Assembly: GCA_044464175.1 (NCBI GenBank)
Contig: JBIQLO010000045.1
Location: forward strand, 1-22,548
Length of the DNA stretch: 22,548 nt
Direction of reading: 5' to 3'
Source of the DNA: JBIQLO01 sp044464175
Lineage (GTDB): Bacteria > Planctomycetota > Phycisphaerae > Tepidisphaerales > Tepidisphaeraceae
Shown here: in pieces, positions 15,828-22,548 of the stretch
Numbering within the stretch: the first letter of the stretch is position 1
How the letters are laid out: each line of letters begins with the position of its first letter
Made by a program: the position numbers and the translations under genes
Notes under the pieces: model-generated
The model's input: the letters and a program-made list of their open reading frames with translations, nothing else
What the model was told of the DNA's origin: nothing
Database searches by the model: none

Positions 15828-15852
15828 CGCTCTTGGGCAAACCTGCTAAATT
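15824..15852 (+). promoter_or_regulatory. Sigma70-type promoter of efp
   Basis: TTGACG (15824-15829) and TAAATT (15847-15852) are exactly 17 bases apart. Transcription would begin near 15859 and give a leader of about 100 bases. The -35 box includes the purN stop codon, so efp can be expressed independently of ileS-purN. Confidence 0.6.
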
Positions 15853-15889
15853 CCCCGACCTTTTCCGGCCAATGAACGTAGTACTTCCA

Positions 15890-15910
15890 GGCGGTCCTCA
15901 GGGGAGCGCC
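15890..15910 (+). other. Hairpin in the efp leader
   Basis: GGCGGTCCT pairs with GGGAGCGCC around a 3-base loop with one G-G mismatch. It is followed by a G-run, not a T-run, so it is unlikely to be a terminator. It would sit mid-way in the 5' leader. Confidence 0.3.
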
Positions 15911-15956
15911 GGGGGGTTGCTGGATGTAAATTTTTGACAGTAACGGACTTGAACCG

Positions 15957-16511
15957 ATGCGAGCAAGCGATATTCGACGTGGACAGGCCGTGATCATCGA
16001 CGGCAAACTGCTGGTGGTCACCAACGCCGATCACAACACGCCCGGCAACCTTCGGGCCAAGGTGCAGTTCAAGCTGCGAGATGTGAGCAAGGGGACGATT
16101 CTGGACAAGCGGGTTGGGGCGACGGACGACATTGAGACCGCGACGCTGGACCGGCGGCAGGTGGAGTATCTCTACTCGGACAATGAGGGGCATGTCCTGA
16201 TGGATCTGGAGACCTACGAGCAGGAAAGCATTCCCAAGGAGGTCTTCGGCACCGACATTCTGTATCTCAAGCCCAACACCCAGCTCATGGCGATGTTCCA
16301 TGAAGGCAAGGTGGTCAGCTATGAACTGCCCAAGACGGTCGATTTGAAAGTGACCGACACGCCTCCGGCGATCAAAGGGGCGACGGCGACGAATCAGAAC
16401 AAGGAAGCCGAACTTGAGACCGGGCTCAAGACCCGCGTGCCGCCGTTCATTGAGATCGGCGAGACGGTTCGCATCAGCACTGATTCGGGGCAGTATCTCA
16501 GCCGCGCCTAA
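15957..16511 (+). CDS. efp: Translation elongation factor P
   Basis: This 184-aa protein has the three beta-barrel domains of EF-P, which enters the ribosomal E site and relieves stalling at polyproline. It begins MRASDIRRGQAVIIDGK, contains YLYSDNEGHVLMD in domain II, and ends in the conserved domain III segment EIGETVRISTDSGQYL. The domain I loop that reaches the peptidyl-transferase centre reads HNTPGNLRAK. The tip residue is Asn31, where E. coli has the beta-lysylated Lys34 and Pseudomonas a rhamnosylated Arg, so neither modification can occur at this residue. No modification-enzyme gene is nearby. The gene has its own promoter and is followed by a strong hairpin terminator. Only a weak ribosome site is visible before the ATG. 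Confidence 0.95.
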   Translation: MRASDIRRGQAVIIDGKLLVVTNADHNTPGNLRAKVQFKLRDVSKGTILDKRVGATDDIETATLDRRQVEYLYSDNEGHVLMDLETYEQESIPKEVFGTDILYLKPNTQLMAMFHEGKVVSYELPKTVDLKVTDTPPAIKGATATNQNKEAELETGLKTRVPPFIEIGETVRISTDSGQYLSRA

Positions 16512-16527
16512 GGCGGAGAGATGATGA

Positions 16528-16577
16528 AAAAAGGGCGAATGATGAATGGGCATGTCCTTTCATCATTCGCCCTTTTT
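16528..16577. terminator. Bidirectional terminator between efp and adenylate kinase
   Basis: A perfect 19-bp inverted repeat (16528-16546 with 16559-16577) surrounds a 12-base loop. It starts with five A and ends with five T, so each strand has a GC-rich stem followed by a U-run. It serves the convergent genes on both sides. Confidence 0.9.
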
Positions 16578-16590
16578 GATTCAGGCGTCT

Positions 16591-17223
16591 TTATCCCGCC
16601 AGAGCGCGGGTGGTGGATTCGCCGTTTTCGTCGTCCAGCGCCTCTTTCAAGGGGGCGAGCACCTTGATGATTTCGCTCAGAACGCGGATGTGGTGCAGGC
16701 CGGCATCGACGCGGGCGATCTTTTCCGGGGGGTAAAACCCGAGCATTGGCTCGGTTTCGCGGTGGTAGACCTCCATGCGCTTGCGGATCACGGCGTCATT
16801 GGCGTCGTCCATGCGGTTTTCCTTCAAGGCCCGGCGGCGCAGACGCTCGACCATTTTGGGAATGTCGGCCACCAGATGGATGATCTTCACCACGTCGATC
16901 GTGTCTTCCAGGAGCTGCGCCTGCTTGAGATTGCGGGGGATGCCGTCGAGGATCAGGAACTCGCTCTCGGGGTGAAACTGGTTGATCAGTTCCAGCCCCT
17001 TGATGTGCTGTTTCCAGAGGCGCACGGTGAACTCATCGGGCACCAGCTGTCCCTTGCTGGAGTATTCCCAGAAAATCCGGCCCATTTCGCTTTGGAGGTT
17101 GAGCGACCGGAAAATGTCGCCGGTTGCGCTGTGGAAGAAGCCGGGAATGGCGCCGAGAATCTTCCCTTGCGTGCCTTTGCCGCTACCGGGGGCGCCGAAC
17201 AACAGGATGCTTCGATATCGCAT
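16591..17223 (-). CDS. adk: Adenylate kinase family nucleoside monophosphate kinase
   Basis: This 210-aa P-loop kinase would interconvert ATP and AMP with two ADP. It has the P-loop GAPGSGKGT (residues 10-18), SATGDIFR for the NMP-binding region, GQLVPDEFTV, and DGIPRN in place of the usual DGFPR. The LID is the short type: RRALKENRMDDAND runs straight into VIRKRMEVYHRET, without the four-cysteine zinc insert of long-form enzymes. The C-terminus carries a short unrelated tail (DDENGESTTRALAG). The start at 17223 (MRYRSILLFGAPGSG) has only a weak ribosome site. The gene is convergent with efp across a shared terminator and divergent from the WXG100 cluster. Substitutions in the NMP region leave room for another base preference, though AMP is the default expectation. 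Confidence 0.85.
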   Translation of the reverse strand: MRYRSILLFGAPGSGKGTQGKILGAIPGFFHSATGDIFRSLNLQSEMGRIFWEYSSKGQLVPDEFTVRLWKQHIKGLELINQFHPESEFLILDGIPRNLKQAQLLEDTIDVVKIIHLVADIPKMVERLRRRALKENRMDDANDAVIRKRMEVYHRETEPMLGFYPPEKIARVDAGLHHIRVLSEIIKVLAPLKEALDDENGESTTRALAG

Positions 17224-17313
17224 AACGTTCGCTTAATGTACCAGATTTTCCTCGCCAGGCACCGCCGGAGCCGGAAATCGAACATCCCGGGCGCTGTCCC
17301 ACGCGCTGCCGGG

Positions 17314-17322
17314 TGATAAGAT
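17314..17322 (+). promoter_or_regulatory. Candidate extended -10 promoter of the WXG100-FtsK cluster
   Basis: TG-A-TAAGAT (17314-17322) matches an extended -10 element and lies about 40 bases before the WXG100 start. No good -35 box is seen upstream. Confidence 0.35.
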
Positions 17323-17363
17323 AGTGGAAACAGGACGAATTTGCGATTGGAAGGGAGCATTTT

Positions 17364-17639
17364 ATGGCCAAAGTCGATGTGGATCCCGCCGAACTGCGAC
17401 GTTTTGCCCAGGACTTGAACCGCTTCAATACCGAACTGCGGGCGCTGATGGGGTCGCTGCACGGGCGGATGCGCGGGTTGGCGGAGACCTGGCGGGACCA
17501 GGAGCAGAAGAAATTCGCCGATTCCTTTGATCAAACCGCCAAATCGCTGACCAAATTCCTGGATGCTTCCCAGCAGCATGTGCAGTTTCTGACGAAAAAG
17601 GCCGCCCTGGCGGAGGAATACCTGGGTCGGCGGTCCTGA
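17364..17639 (+). CDS. WXG100 (ESAT-6-like) superfamily protein
   Basis: This 91-aa protein is predicted to form a helical hairpin: helix about 8-40, a turn at Trp43 and a second helix about 47-88. The turn reads W-R-D instead of W-x-G. Length, an N-terminus without signal peptide, the central Trp and heptad-like hydrophobics on both sides fit the WXG100 family, whose members are substrates and structural partners of type VII secretion. The usual C-terminal YxxxD/E export signal is absent (the tail is EEYLGRRS). A strong GGAAGGGAG ribosome site lies 6 bases before the ATG, better than those of the next genes, as expected for an abundant small partner. It is the first of four same-direction genes ending in an FtsK-type ATPase, which is the main support for the family call. 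Confidence 0.78.
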   Translation: MAKVDVDPAELRRFAQDLNRFNTELRALMGSLHGRMRGLAETWRDQEQKKFADSFDQTAKSLTKFLDASQQHVQFLTKKAALAEEYLGRRS

Positions 17640-17673
17640 GGGCCCCAGCGCCTGGCTTCCATTCCCCTCTCCC

Positions 17674-18270
17674 ATGGCTCAAAGCGCAAAAGTTCAGTCC
17701 ATCGATACCCTGCGGGGATTTCGGGCCGCGTTGATTCAGTTCGCCCAGGCCGCCGATACTGCCCTGGCCGACGCCGAGGGGGAGATGGCGCAGGCGCTGA
17801 ATTGGTTGCAGACCCAGCAGCCTTCCTATTGGCGGGCCCAGCTTCGCAAACGCACTGAAACGCTTTCCCGGGCCAAGGAGGCGCTTCGGATGAAGCAGAT
17901 TTTTAAGGATTCATCAGGACGCTCCCCGTCAGCCGATGCCGAGCAGAAGGCGGTTCGTCTGGCCACTCAGCGGGTGGAGGAGGCACAGCAGAAGCTTCAG
18001 GCGATCAAATCCTGGGAACGCCGGTTGCAGAAGGAGATATTCGCCTACCAGGGCACCGCCCGGCGGCTTTCAACACAGGTCCAGTCGGATATTCCACGGG
18101 CGGTCGCCCGGCTGGATGAGGTGGTGGGGCGGCTGGAGGCATATGTGTCGCTGCGAAGCGCTGCCCCGGCGGCGGAAGAGACCGATGGGGCGGACCGATC
18201 CATGGCGCGCCCGCCAACGGAGGGCGAGGAACAGGAGAATGAAGCGGGGCAGGCGGGGGAAGATGACTGA
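17674..18270 (+). CDS. Coiled-coil protein of a WXG100-FtsK cluster, function unknown
   Basis: I do not recognise this 198-aa protein as a named family. Residues 10-160 are almost entirely helix-forming with long runs of Ala, Gln, Glu, Arg and Leu, and look like two or three long helices (FRAALIQFAQAADTAL, then QRVEEAQQKLQAIKSWERRL, then VARLDEVVGRLEAYV). The last 35 residues are acidic and disordered. There is no signal peptide or membrane segment. The start at 17674 has no clear ribosome site and lies 34 bp after the WXG100 stop; the next gene begins 9 bp after its own stop. The position between two WXG-like genes suggests a larger substrate, chaperone or scaffold of the same machine, comparable in place to the long helical partners of type VII systems. 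Confidence 0.7.
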   Translation: MAQSAKVQSIDTLRGFRAALIQFAQAADTALADAEGEMAQALNWLQTQQPSYWRAQLRKRTETLSRAKEALRMKQIFKDSSGRSPSADAEQKAVRLATQRVEEAQQKLQAIKSWERRLQKEIFAYQGTARRLSTQVQSDIPRAVARLDEVVGRLEAYVSLRSAAPAAEETDGADRSMARPPTEGEEQENEAGQAGEDD

Positions 18271-18279
18271 GGAGGCATT

Positions 18280-18492
18280 ATGGGACTGCATGAAGGGCGC
18301 GGACAACTGGCCGACGCGATGAAGAAGCTCAAGTGGCACTGGACGCTGACGAGGGGGCAGTGGACTGATGAGGTTGCGGGGGAATTTGAGGAGGCGTTTC
18401 TCGTTACACTGGAGAGCGAGGCCCGAGACGCCATGGCGGCGATGGACCAGATGGCGGCGCTCTTGAACCGGCTCAGGCAGGACTGTGCCTGA
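18280..18492 (+). CDS. Small helical WXG-like protein (70 aa)
   Basis: This 70-aa protein has a GGAGG ribosome site 5 bases before its ATG. It reads as a short helix (about 8-24), a turn at Trp28 (GQWTDEV) and a second helix (about 31-66). The pattern W-x-D-x5-F-x3-F (Trp28, Asp30, Phe36, Phe40) is identical to that of the 91-aa protein two genes upstream (Trp43, Asp45, Phe51, Phe55). The two may therefore be a diverged pair able to form a heterodimer like EsxA-EsxB. It is shorter than a standard WXG100 protein, mainly in helix 1. No signal peptide or export motif is seen. It ends 21 bp before the ATPase gene. Confidence 0.72.
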   Translation: MGLHEGRGQLADAMKKLKWHWTLTRGQWTDEVAGEFEEAFLVTLESEARDAMAAMDQMAALLNRLRQDCA

Positions 18493-18513
18493 TAACCCTG
18501 ATACAACTCCCAT

Positions 18514-21500
18514 ATGACCGAGGCAATTCTTGAAGCTCCCACGGCCGCAACGGCCGGAAATGATCGTGCCGCGCAGCGCTTGGCGCTGCGCGACCTGGCC
18601 GATTTAGCCGCCCAAGGGGCCGCGGCCGAGGAGAGGATCGAGCAGAATCATCAATCCGCGCTGGAGCGATTGGAGCAGGAGCGCCGGCAGGCACTGGAGC
18701 AGCTGGACCGGGACCATCAACTGCAGCGTGAATCCATCGAAGCGGAGCGAGCCCGCCAGGCCGAGGAGATCGAGGCGAAATGGAATTCCCGCCGGGCAGC
18801 GCTGGAGCAGTCGGATGCCGAGGCGCTGCGGCGGCTGCGGAGCCATGATGCGGCGGTGGAGCGGAACATCCATCATGCGTATGAGCAGGAGAAATGGCTG
18901 GCGGACAGCGTGCTGGAGGTGGATCAGAACCAGATTCGCGCCGAGTCGGCGGCGGCGCGCAAGGCGCTTTCGGAGCAGGTGGCCGCCGTAGAAGCGTCGG
19001 CCTCTGAGGCCAGGGCTCTAGTTCGCTCTTATGGGGTAGAGCCGGCGCCGGAAACCTCATCGCCGGGCGCGATTGCGCCGGAGCAGGCGGCCGATGAGTT
19101 TGCCCGGCGGCGACAGGCGGTGGTGGAGCAATTGCAGCGGCTGCGGGCGTTGAAGATGCCACGCCTGTTCAAAGGGGTCATGCCATACCTGCTGATCGCA
19201 ATCGTGTGCATTGTGGCGGCGGTGGTGGCCCAATGGCTGATCGGTGGGATTCCATGGAGCGACTTTGATCGCTTGCGGCCTGCCTGGCGGGGCATTGAAT
19301 TTACGGTGGCGGGGGTGCTGGTGGTGGCCGTGATCGGTGGGCTGCTGCTGCAGCAAATCGCCCGATCACGGTTGCAGGAGGTTTTCGATTCATTGCAGGA
19401 CCATCTTGCCGCAGCACGGGAGGCAGCGGAGCGCCAGGAACAGTTCATCCAACAGATCGAGCGGCGTAGGACGGAGGAGGCGGTTGCAAAGCATCATGGG
19501 GAGGTGGAGCGGGTGCGAGAGAAGCACATGCCCGCCTTGACCCAGGCGCAGCAGAACCGGGATGCCGAACTGGCCCGCATGACGCATCAGCTTGAGCAGG
19601 AGTTGGATTCGGTGGAACGCGGCCGTCGGGAAGAGATGGGCCGGGTGGAGGCCGAGCGACAGCGGCGGATGGAGGACGCGCAGCAGGAGGATCGCCGAAA
19701 GCGTCAGGCGATTGAGGAGACGTATGAACAGCAGCGTCAGGGCAGCCTGCGGGAATACGAGGAGGCGCGCACGGGTCTTGCCCAGCGCCTCAAGGAAGGG
19801 TTGTCCAGCGCCGGGGCTCCAATTGCCGGAGGAGCGCCGTCCATCCCAGCGCAGGAGGAAGGGAGCTCTGCCTGGGAAGATTGGACGCCACCGGAACGGT
19901 TTGTTTCGCTGATCCGGTTCGGGCAGATGGAGGTGGATTTGCGCCAGATCGCCGGGGGCGATCATAATGGCCATTCCCATGTCATTTCTCTGCCCCCGGC
20001 GTTTTCAACGCCGGCGTATCTGGCGTTTCCCCAGCAGGCATCGCTCCTGATCGAGCATGACCCGGCGCGCCGGGACCAGGCACTGCGCACGCTGCAACTG
20101 GTGATGGTGCGGCTTTTGACGGGCTTGCCGCCGGGGCGGGTCCGGTTCACGCTGATCGACCCGGTTGGGCTGGGGCAGAACTTTGCCGGGTTCATGCACC
20201 TGGCCGACTACGATGACGCCCTGATCGGGGGGCGCATCTGGACCGAAAGCGGGCAGATCGACCAGCGGCTCAACGACCTGACCGAGCATATGGAGACGGT
20301 CATCCAGAAGTACCTGCGGAATGAGTATCCGACGATCGACGATTACAACCGGCAGGCGGGGGAGTTGGCCGAGCCGTATCGCTTTTTGGTTATTGCGGAT
20401 TTCCCATCCGGGTTTTCGGAGGATGCCCTGCGCCGGCTCAGCAGCATTGTCTCCAGCGGGGCCCGGTGCGGCGTGTATACCCTGATCGCCTCCGACCAGC
20501 GTCAAAGACTGGCTTCTGCGCTCCTGGAGGACCTGGTTGCCCGGAGCGTGCATCTGGCGCCGAAGGCGGGGACGGACGCGCAGCCGCCGGAGGGGCAGTT
20601 TGTCTGGAAGGACGAGGTGTTTGGGCGGTTTCCGCTGACGCTCGATCAGCCGCCGGATCAGACGGCACTGACGCGCCTGATGGAGCAGGTGGGGCGGGCG
20701 GCACAGCGGGCCAAGCGGGTGGAGGAGCCGTTCAGCGCGATCGCGCCGCCGGCGGGGCAGGTCTGGTCGCGGGAGAGTCACGAGGAATTGAGCGTGCCGA
20801 TCGGGCGGACCGGGGCGACGCGGCTGCAGTCGCTGCGGCTGGGGCGCGGAGTGGCACAGCATGCGCTGGTGGGGGGGAAGACCGGATCAGGCAAATCGAC
20901 GCTGCTGCACGCGCTGATCACCAACGCCGCGCTCTGGTATTCGCCCCGGGAGATCGAACTTTACCTGATTGACTTTAAGCGGGGTGTGGAATTCAAGACG
21001 TATGCCACCCACGCGCTGCCGCATGCGCGGGCGGTGGCGGTGGAGAGCGACCGGGAATTCGGGCTGAGTGTTCTGCAGCGGCTGGATGCGGAACTGGGGC
21101 GGCGGGGAGAGCTGTTTCGCCGGGCGGGCGTGCAGGACCTGCCGGCGTACCGGCGGGCCGAGTCAACACCGCTGCCGCGCGTGCTGCTGGTGATCGATGA
21201 GTTTCAGGAATTTTTCACCGAGGAGGACCGGCTGGCGCAGGAGGCGGCTTTACTTCTGGACCGGCTGGTGAGGCAGGGGCGGGCATTTGGGATTCATTTG
21301 CTGCTGGGCTCACAGACGATCAGCGGCGCCAGCGGATTGGCCCGTAGCACGCTGGGGCAGATGGCGGTGCGCATCGCCCTGCAGACCAGTGAGGCCGATT
21401 CCCAGTTGATATTGGGGGATGACAATCTGGCGGCCCGGCTGCTGGATCGGCCGGGCGAGGCGATCTACAACGACGCGGGGGGGCTGGTGGAAGGGAACAG

Positions 21501-22470
21501 TCCGTTTCAGGTGGCTTGGCTGGATGATGCGAAGCGGGAGATGCAACTGAGCCGCATCGCGGACTTGGCCCGGGAGCGCGGATTTGAAAGGGAGCCGCCG
21601 ATCGTGTTTGAGGGGAGCGTGGCGGCGGACATTGAACAGAACCGGGTGCTGGAGCGGATGCTGCATGAAAAGCCGTCGGGAGCACCATCGGCGCCGGTGG
21701 CATTTCTGGGAGAGCCGGTGGCGATCAAAGCGCCGACGAGCGTGGCGTTTCGCCGCCAGAGCGGGGCGAATCTGCTCATCATCGGGCAGCAGGAGGAGTC
21801 AGCGCTGGCGATGCTGGCGGCGGCGGTCATCTCACTGGCAGCGCAGCATCGGGCGGGGGAGGCGCGGTTTGTTGTGTTTGACGCGACGGCGGGGGATTCG
21901 CCGCTGGCGGGGTACGTTGAGCGCCTGGGGCGGGTGGTGCCGCAGGAAGTTCAGGTGGTTCCCTGGCGCGACACGGGGGAGGTGATAGGCGCACTGGCGA
22001 CGGAGCTGGAGCAGCGCCAGGCGGCGGAGGCGGCGGGACAGCCGGCGGTGTACGTCCTGTTTCATGGGCTTCAGCGGTATCGGATGCTGCGCAAGGGGGA
22101 GGAGGATTTCAGCTTTTCGATGGATGCTGAGGAGAAGCCGGCCGATCCGTCGAAACAGTTTGGGGACTTGCTGCGGGAGGGGCCGGCGTTGGGCGTTCAT
22201 GTGCTGTGCTGGTGCGACACGCCGGCGGCGGTGGAGCGGACGTTGGAGCGGGGATTGCTGAGGGAGTTCGACCACCGGGTTCTGTTTCAGATGAGCGCCA
22301 ACGACTCGAGCAACCTGATTGATTCTCCGGCGGCCAACAAGCTGGGATTTCATCGGGCGCTGGCGTACAGCGAGGAGCAGGGGACGCTGGAGAAGTTCCG
22401 GCCTTATGCATTGCCGGAGGCGGCGTGGCTCCAGCGGGTGGAGGCGGCGTTGGGGAGGACTGCCTCCTGA
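18514..22470 (+). CDS. Membrane-anchored FtsK/SpoIIIE-type ATPase with three ATPase lobes (EccC/EssC-like)
   Basis: This 1318-aa protein starts with a long Glu/Arg/Gln-rich coiled coil (about 20-185). Two membrane helices (about 223-243 and 263-279) and a second coiled coil (about 284-430) follow. Then come three FtsK-like lobes. Lobe 1 (about 510-745) has no Walker A lysine (LLIEHDPARRDQAL) but keeps a Walker-B-like FLVIADF at 629. Lobe 2 (about 770-1035) is canonical: GKTGSGKST (Lys794), DFKRG, and Walker B LLVIDEFQEF (Asp895, Glu896). Lobe 3 (about 1085-1310) has GQQEESAL instead of Walker A and FHG instead of the Walker B acid pair. The order coiled coil, two TM, three lobes parallels the EccC/EssC motors of type VII secretion, and three small helical genes precede it. 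A DNA-pumping role is less likely because no FtsK gamma domain is present. Confidence 0.88.
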   Translation: MTEAILEAPTAATAGNDRAAQRLALRDLADLAAQGAAAEERIEQNHQSALERLEQERRQALEQLDRDHQLQRESIEAERARQAEEIEAKWNSRRAALEQSDAEALRRLRSHDAAVERNIHHAYEQEKWLADSVLEVDQNQIRAESAAARKALSEQVAAVEASASEARALVRSYGVEPAPETSSPGAIAPEQAADEFARRRQAVVEQLQRLRALKMPRLFKGVMPYLLIAIVCIVAAVVAQWLIGGIPWSDFDRLRPAWRGIEFTVAGVLVVAVIGGLLLQQIARSRLQEVFDSLQDHLAAAREAAERQEQFIQQIERRRTEEAVAKHHGEVERVREKHMPALTQAQQNRDAELARMTHQLEQELDSVERGRREEMGRVEAERQRRMEDAQQEDRRKRQAIEETYEQQRQGSLREYEEARTGLAQRLKEGLSSAGAPIAGGAPSIPAQEEGSSAWEDWTPPERFVSLIRFGQMEVDLRQIAGGDHNGHSHVISLPPAFSTPAYLAFPQQASLLIEHDPARRDQALRTLQLVMVRLLTGLPPGRVRFTLIDPVGLGQNFAGFMHLADYDDALIGGRIWTESGQIDQRLNDLTEHMETVIQKYLRNEYPTIDDYNRQAGELAEPYRFLVIADFPSGFSEDALRRLSSIVSSGARCGVYTLIASDQRQRLASALLEDLVARSVHLAPKAGTDAQPPEGQFVWKDEVFGRFPLTLDQPPDQTALTRLMEQVGRAAQRAKRVEEPFSAIAPPAGQVWSRESHEELSVPIGRTGATRLQSLRLGRGVAQHALVGGKTGSGKSTLLHALITNAALWYSPREIELYLIDFKRGVEFKTYATHALPHARAVAVESDREFGLSVLQRLDAELGRRGELFRRAGVQDLPAYRRAESTPLPRVLLVIDEFQEFFTEEDRLAQEAALLLDRLVRQGRAFGIHLLLGSQTISGASGLARSTLGQMAVRIALQTSEADSQLILGDDNLAARLLDRPGEAIYNDAGGLVEGNSPFQVAWLDDAKREMQLSRIADLARERGFEREPPIVFEGSVAADIEQNRVLERMLHEKPSGAPSAPVAFLGEPVAIKAPTSVAFRRQSGANLLIIGQQEESALAMLAAAVISLAAQHRAGEARFVVFDATAGDSPLAGYVERLGRVVPQEVQVVPWRDTGEVIGALATELEQRQAAEAAGQPAVYVLFHGLQRYRMLRKGEEDFSFSMDAEEKPADPSKQFGDLLREGPALGVHVLCWCDTPAAVERTLERGLLREFDHRVLFQMSANDSSNLIDSPAANKLGFHRALAYSEEQGTLEKFRPYALPEAAWLQRVEAALGRTAS

Positions 22471-22481
22471 GCCCTCAGGAG
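22464..22481. other. Palindrome spanning the stop codons of two convergent genes
   Basis: CTCCTGA-GCCC-TCAGGAG is a perfect 7-bp stem with a 4-base loop. The TGA of the ATPase gene (22468-22470) and the TGA of the minus-strand gene (22475-22477) sit at the same place in each arm. No T-run follows on either side. Confidence 0.6.
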
Positions 22482-22548
22482 CGGATGAGGGCCAGGCCGG
22501 AATCCGGATCGTATCGGCGCTGCAGGCCGGCGGGGCTTAGCACGACCA
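22475..22548 (-). CDS. C-terminal end of a convergent gene (rest outside the window)
   Basis: The minus strand is open from the window edge to a TGA at 22477-22475. The last 23 residues contain SPAGLQRRYDPDSGLALIRS, which has the composition of a real protein, with mostly G or C at third codon positions. The fragment is too short for a family call. It ends 4 bases from the ATPase stop and marks the end of the plus-strand cluster. Confidence 0.5.
   Translation of the reverse strand, partial: VVLSPAGLQRRYDPDSGLALIRS

Noticed and set aside
15934..15939. Perfect TTGACA just before efp
   Set aside because: A -10 box at normal spacing would fall on the efp start codon and no such box is there; the promoter at 15824-15852 is better.
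18514..22470. FtsK as a chromosome-partition DNA translocase
   Set aside because: It has two rather than four membrane helices, large coiled coils, three lobes, no C-terminal gamma winged helix, and sits with WXG-like genes.
1..22548. CRISPR arrays, insertion sequences, integrase or attachment sites
   Set aside because: None was seen: no regularly spaced repeats, no transposase or integrase motifs, and no duplicated tRNA 3' end after tRNA-Gln.

Overview
The window reads as a GC-rich bacterial chromosome segment, most likely from a member of the Planctomycetota. The grounds are the adjacent DUF1800 and Tat-exported DUF1501 genes, which are very common in that phylum, an elongation factor P with a PGN loop tip, a solitary HNH-nuclease gene next to a HIT gene, and a WXG100/FtsK-type ATPase cluster in what looks like a Gram-negative genome. 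No rRNA or ribosomal-protein marker is present, so the phylum call is an inference. Nearly all the DNA is coding. There is no CRISPR array, insertion sequence or prophage.

Layout. Bases 1-4240 (minus strand) carry a GT-C-type membrane glycosyltransferase, a DUF1800 protein and a DUF1501 protein cut by the window edge, all in one direction. From 4375 to 9227 (plus strand) lies a signalling operon: a hybrid histidine kinase (PAS, HisKA, HATPase, two receivers, HPt), a REC-HD-GYP response regulator (c-di-GMP phosphodiesterase) and a REC-GGDEF response regulator (diguanylate cyclase). Its last gene overlaps the tail of a convergent HIT gene, which follows an HNH-nuclease gene (9139-10173, minus strand). 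A 680-base non-coding stretch (10174-10853) with imperfect repeats follows, then a tRNA-Gln(CUG) with a strong promoter and terminator.

From 11000 to 16511 (plus strand) there is a luciferase-like flavin oxidoreductase and three housekeeping genes: ileS, purN and efp. The efp gene has its own promoter. A 19-bp perfect hairpin separates efp from a convergent adenylate kinase gene (16591-17223, minus strand).

The most interesting region is 17364-22470 (plus strand), a compact four-gene cluster: a 91-aa WXG100-like protein, a 198-aa coiled-coil protein with an acidic tail, a 70-aa WXG-like protein, and a 1318-aa membrane-anchored FtsK/SpoIIIE ATPase. The ATPase has three ATPase-like lobes, of which only the middle one keeps Walker A and B. 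This resembles the substrate-plus-motor core of a type VII (ESX/Yuk) secretion system reduced to a minimum. No EccB/D/E, mycosin, FHA or YukD-like component is seen. It is bounded downstream by a convergent gene whose stop codon shares a palindrome with that of the ATPase gene.

Single-protein oddities also stand out: an isoleucyl-tRNA synthetase whose C-terminal four-cysteine zinc site keeps only two cysteines, an EF-P with asparagine at the usually modified loop tip, and a hybrid kinase whose first receiver has Glu at the phospho-acceptor position.
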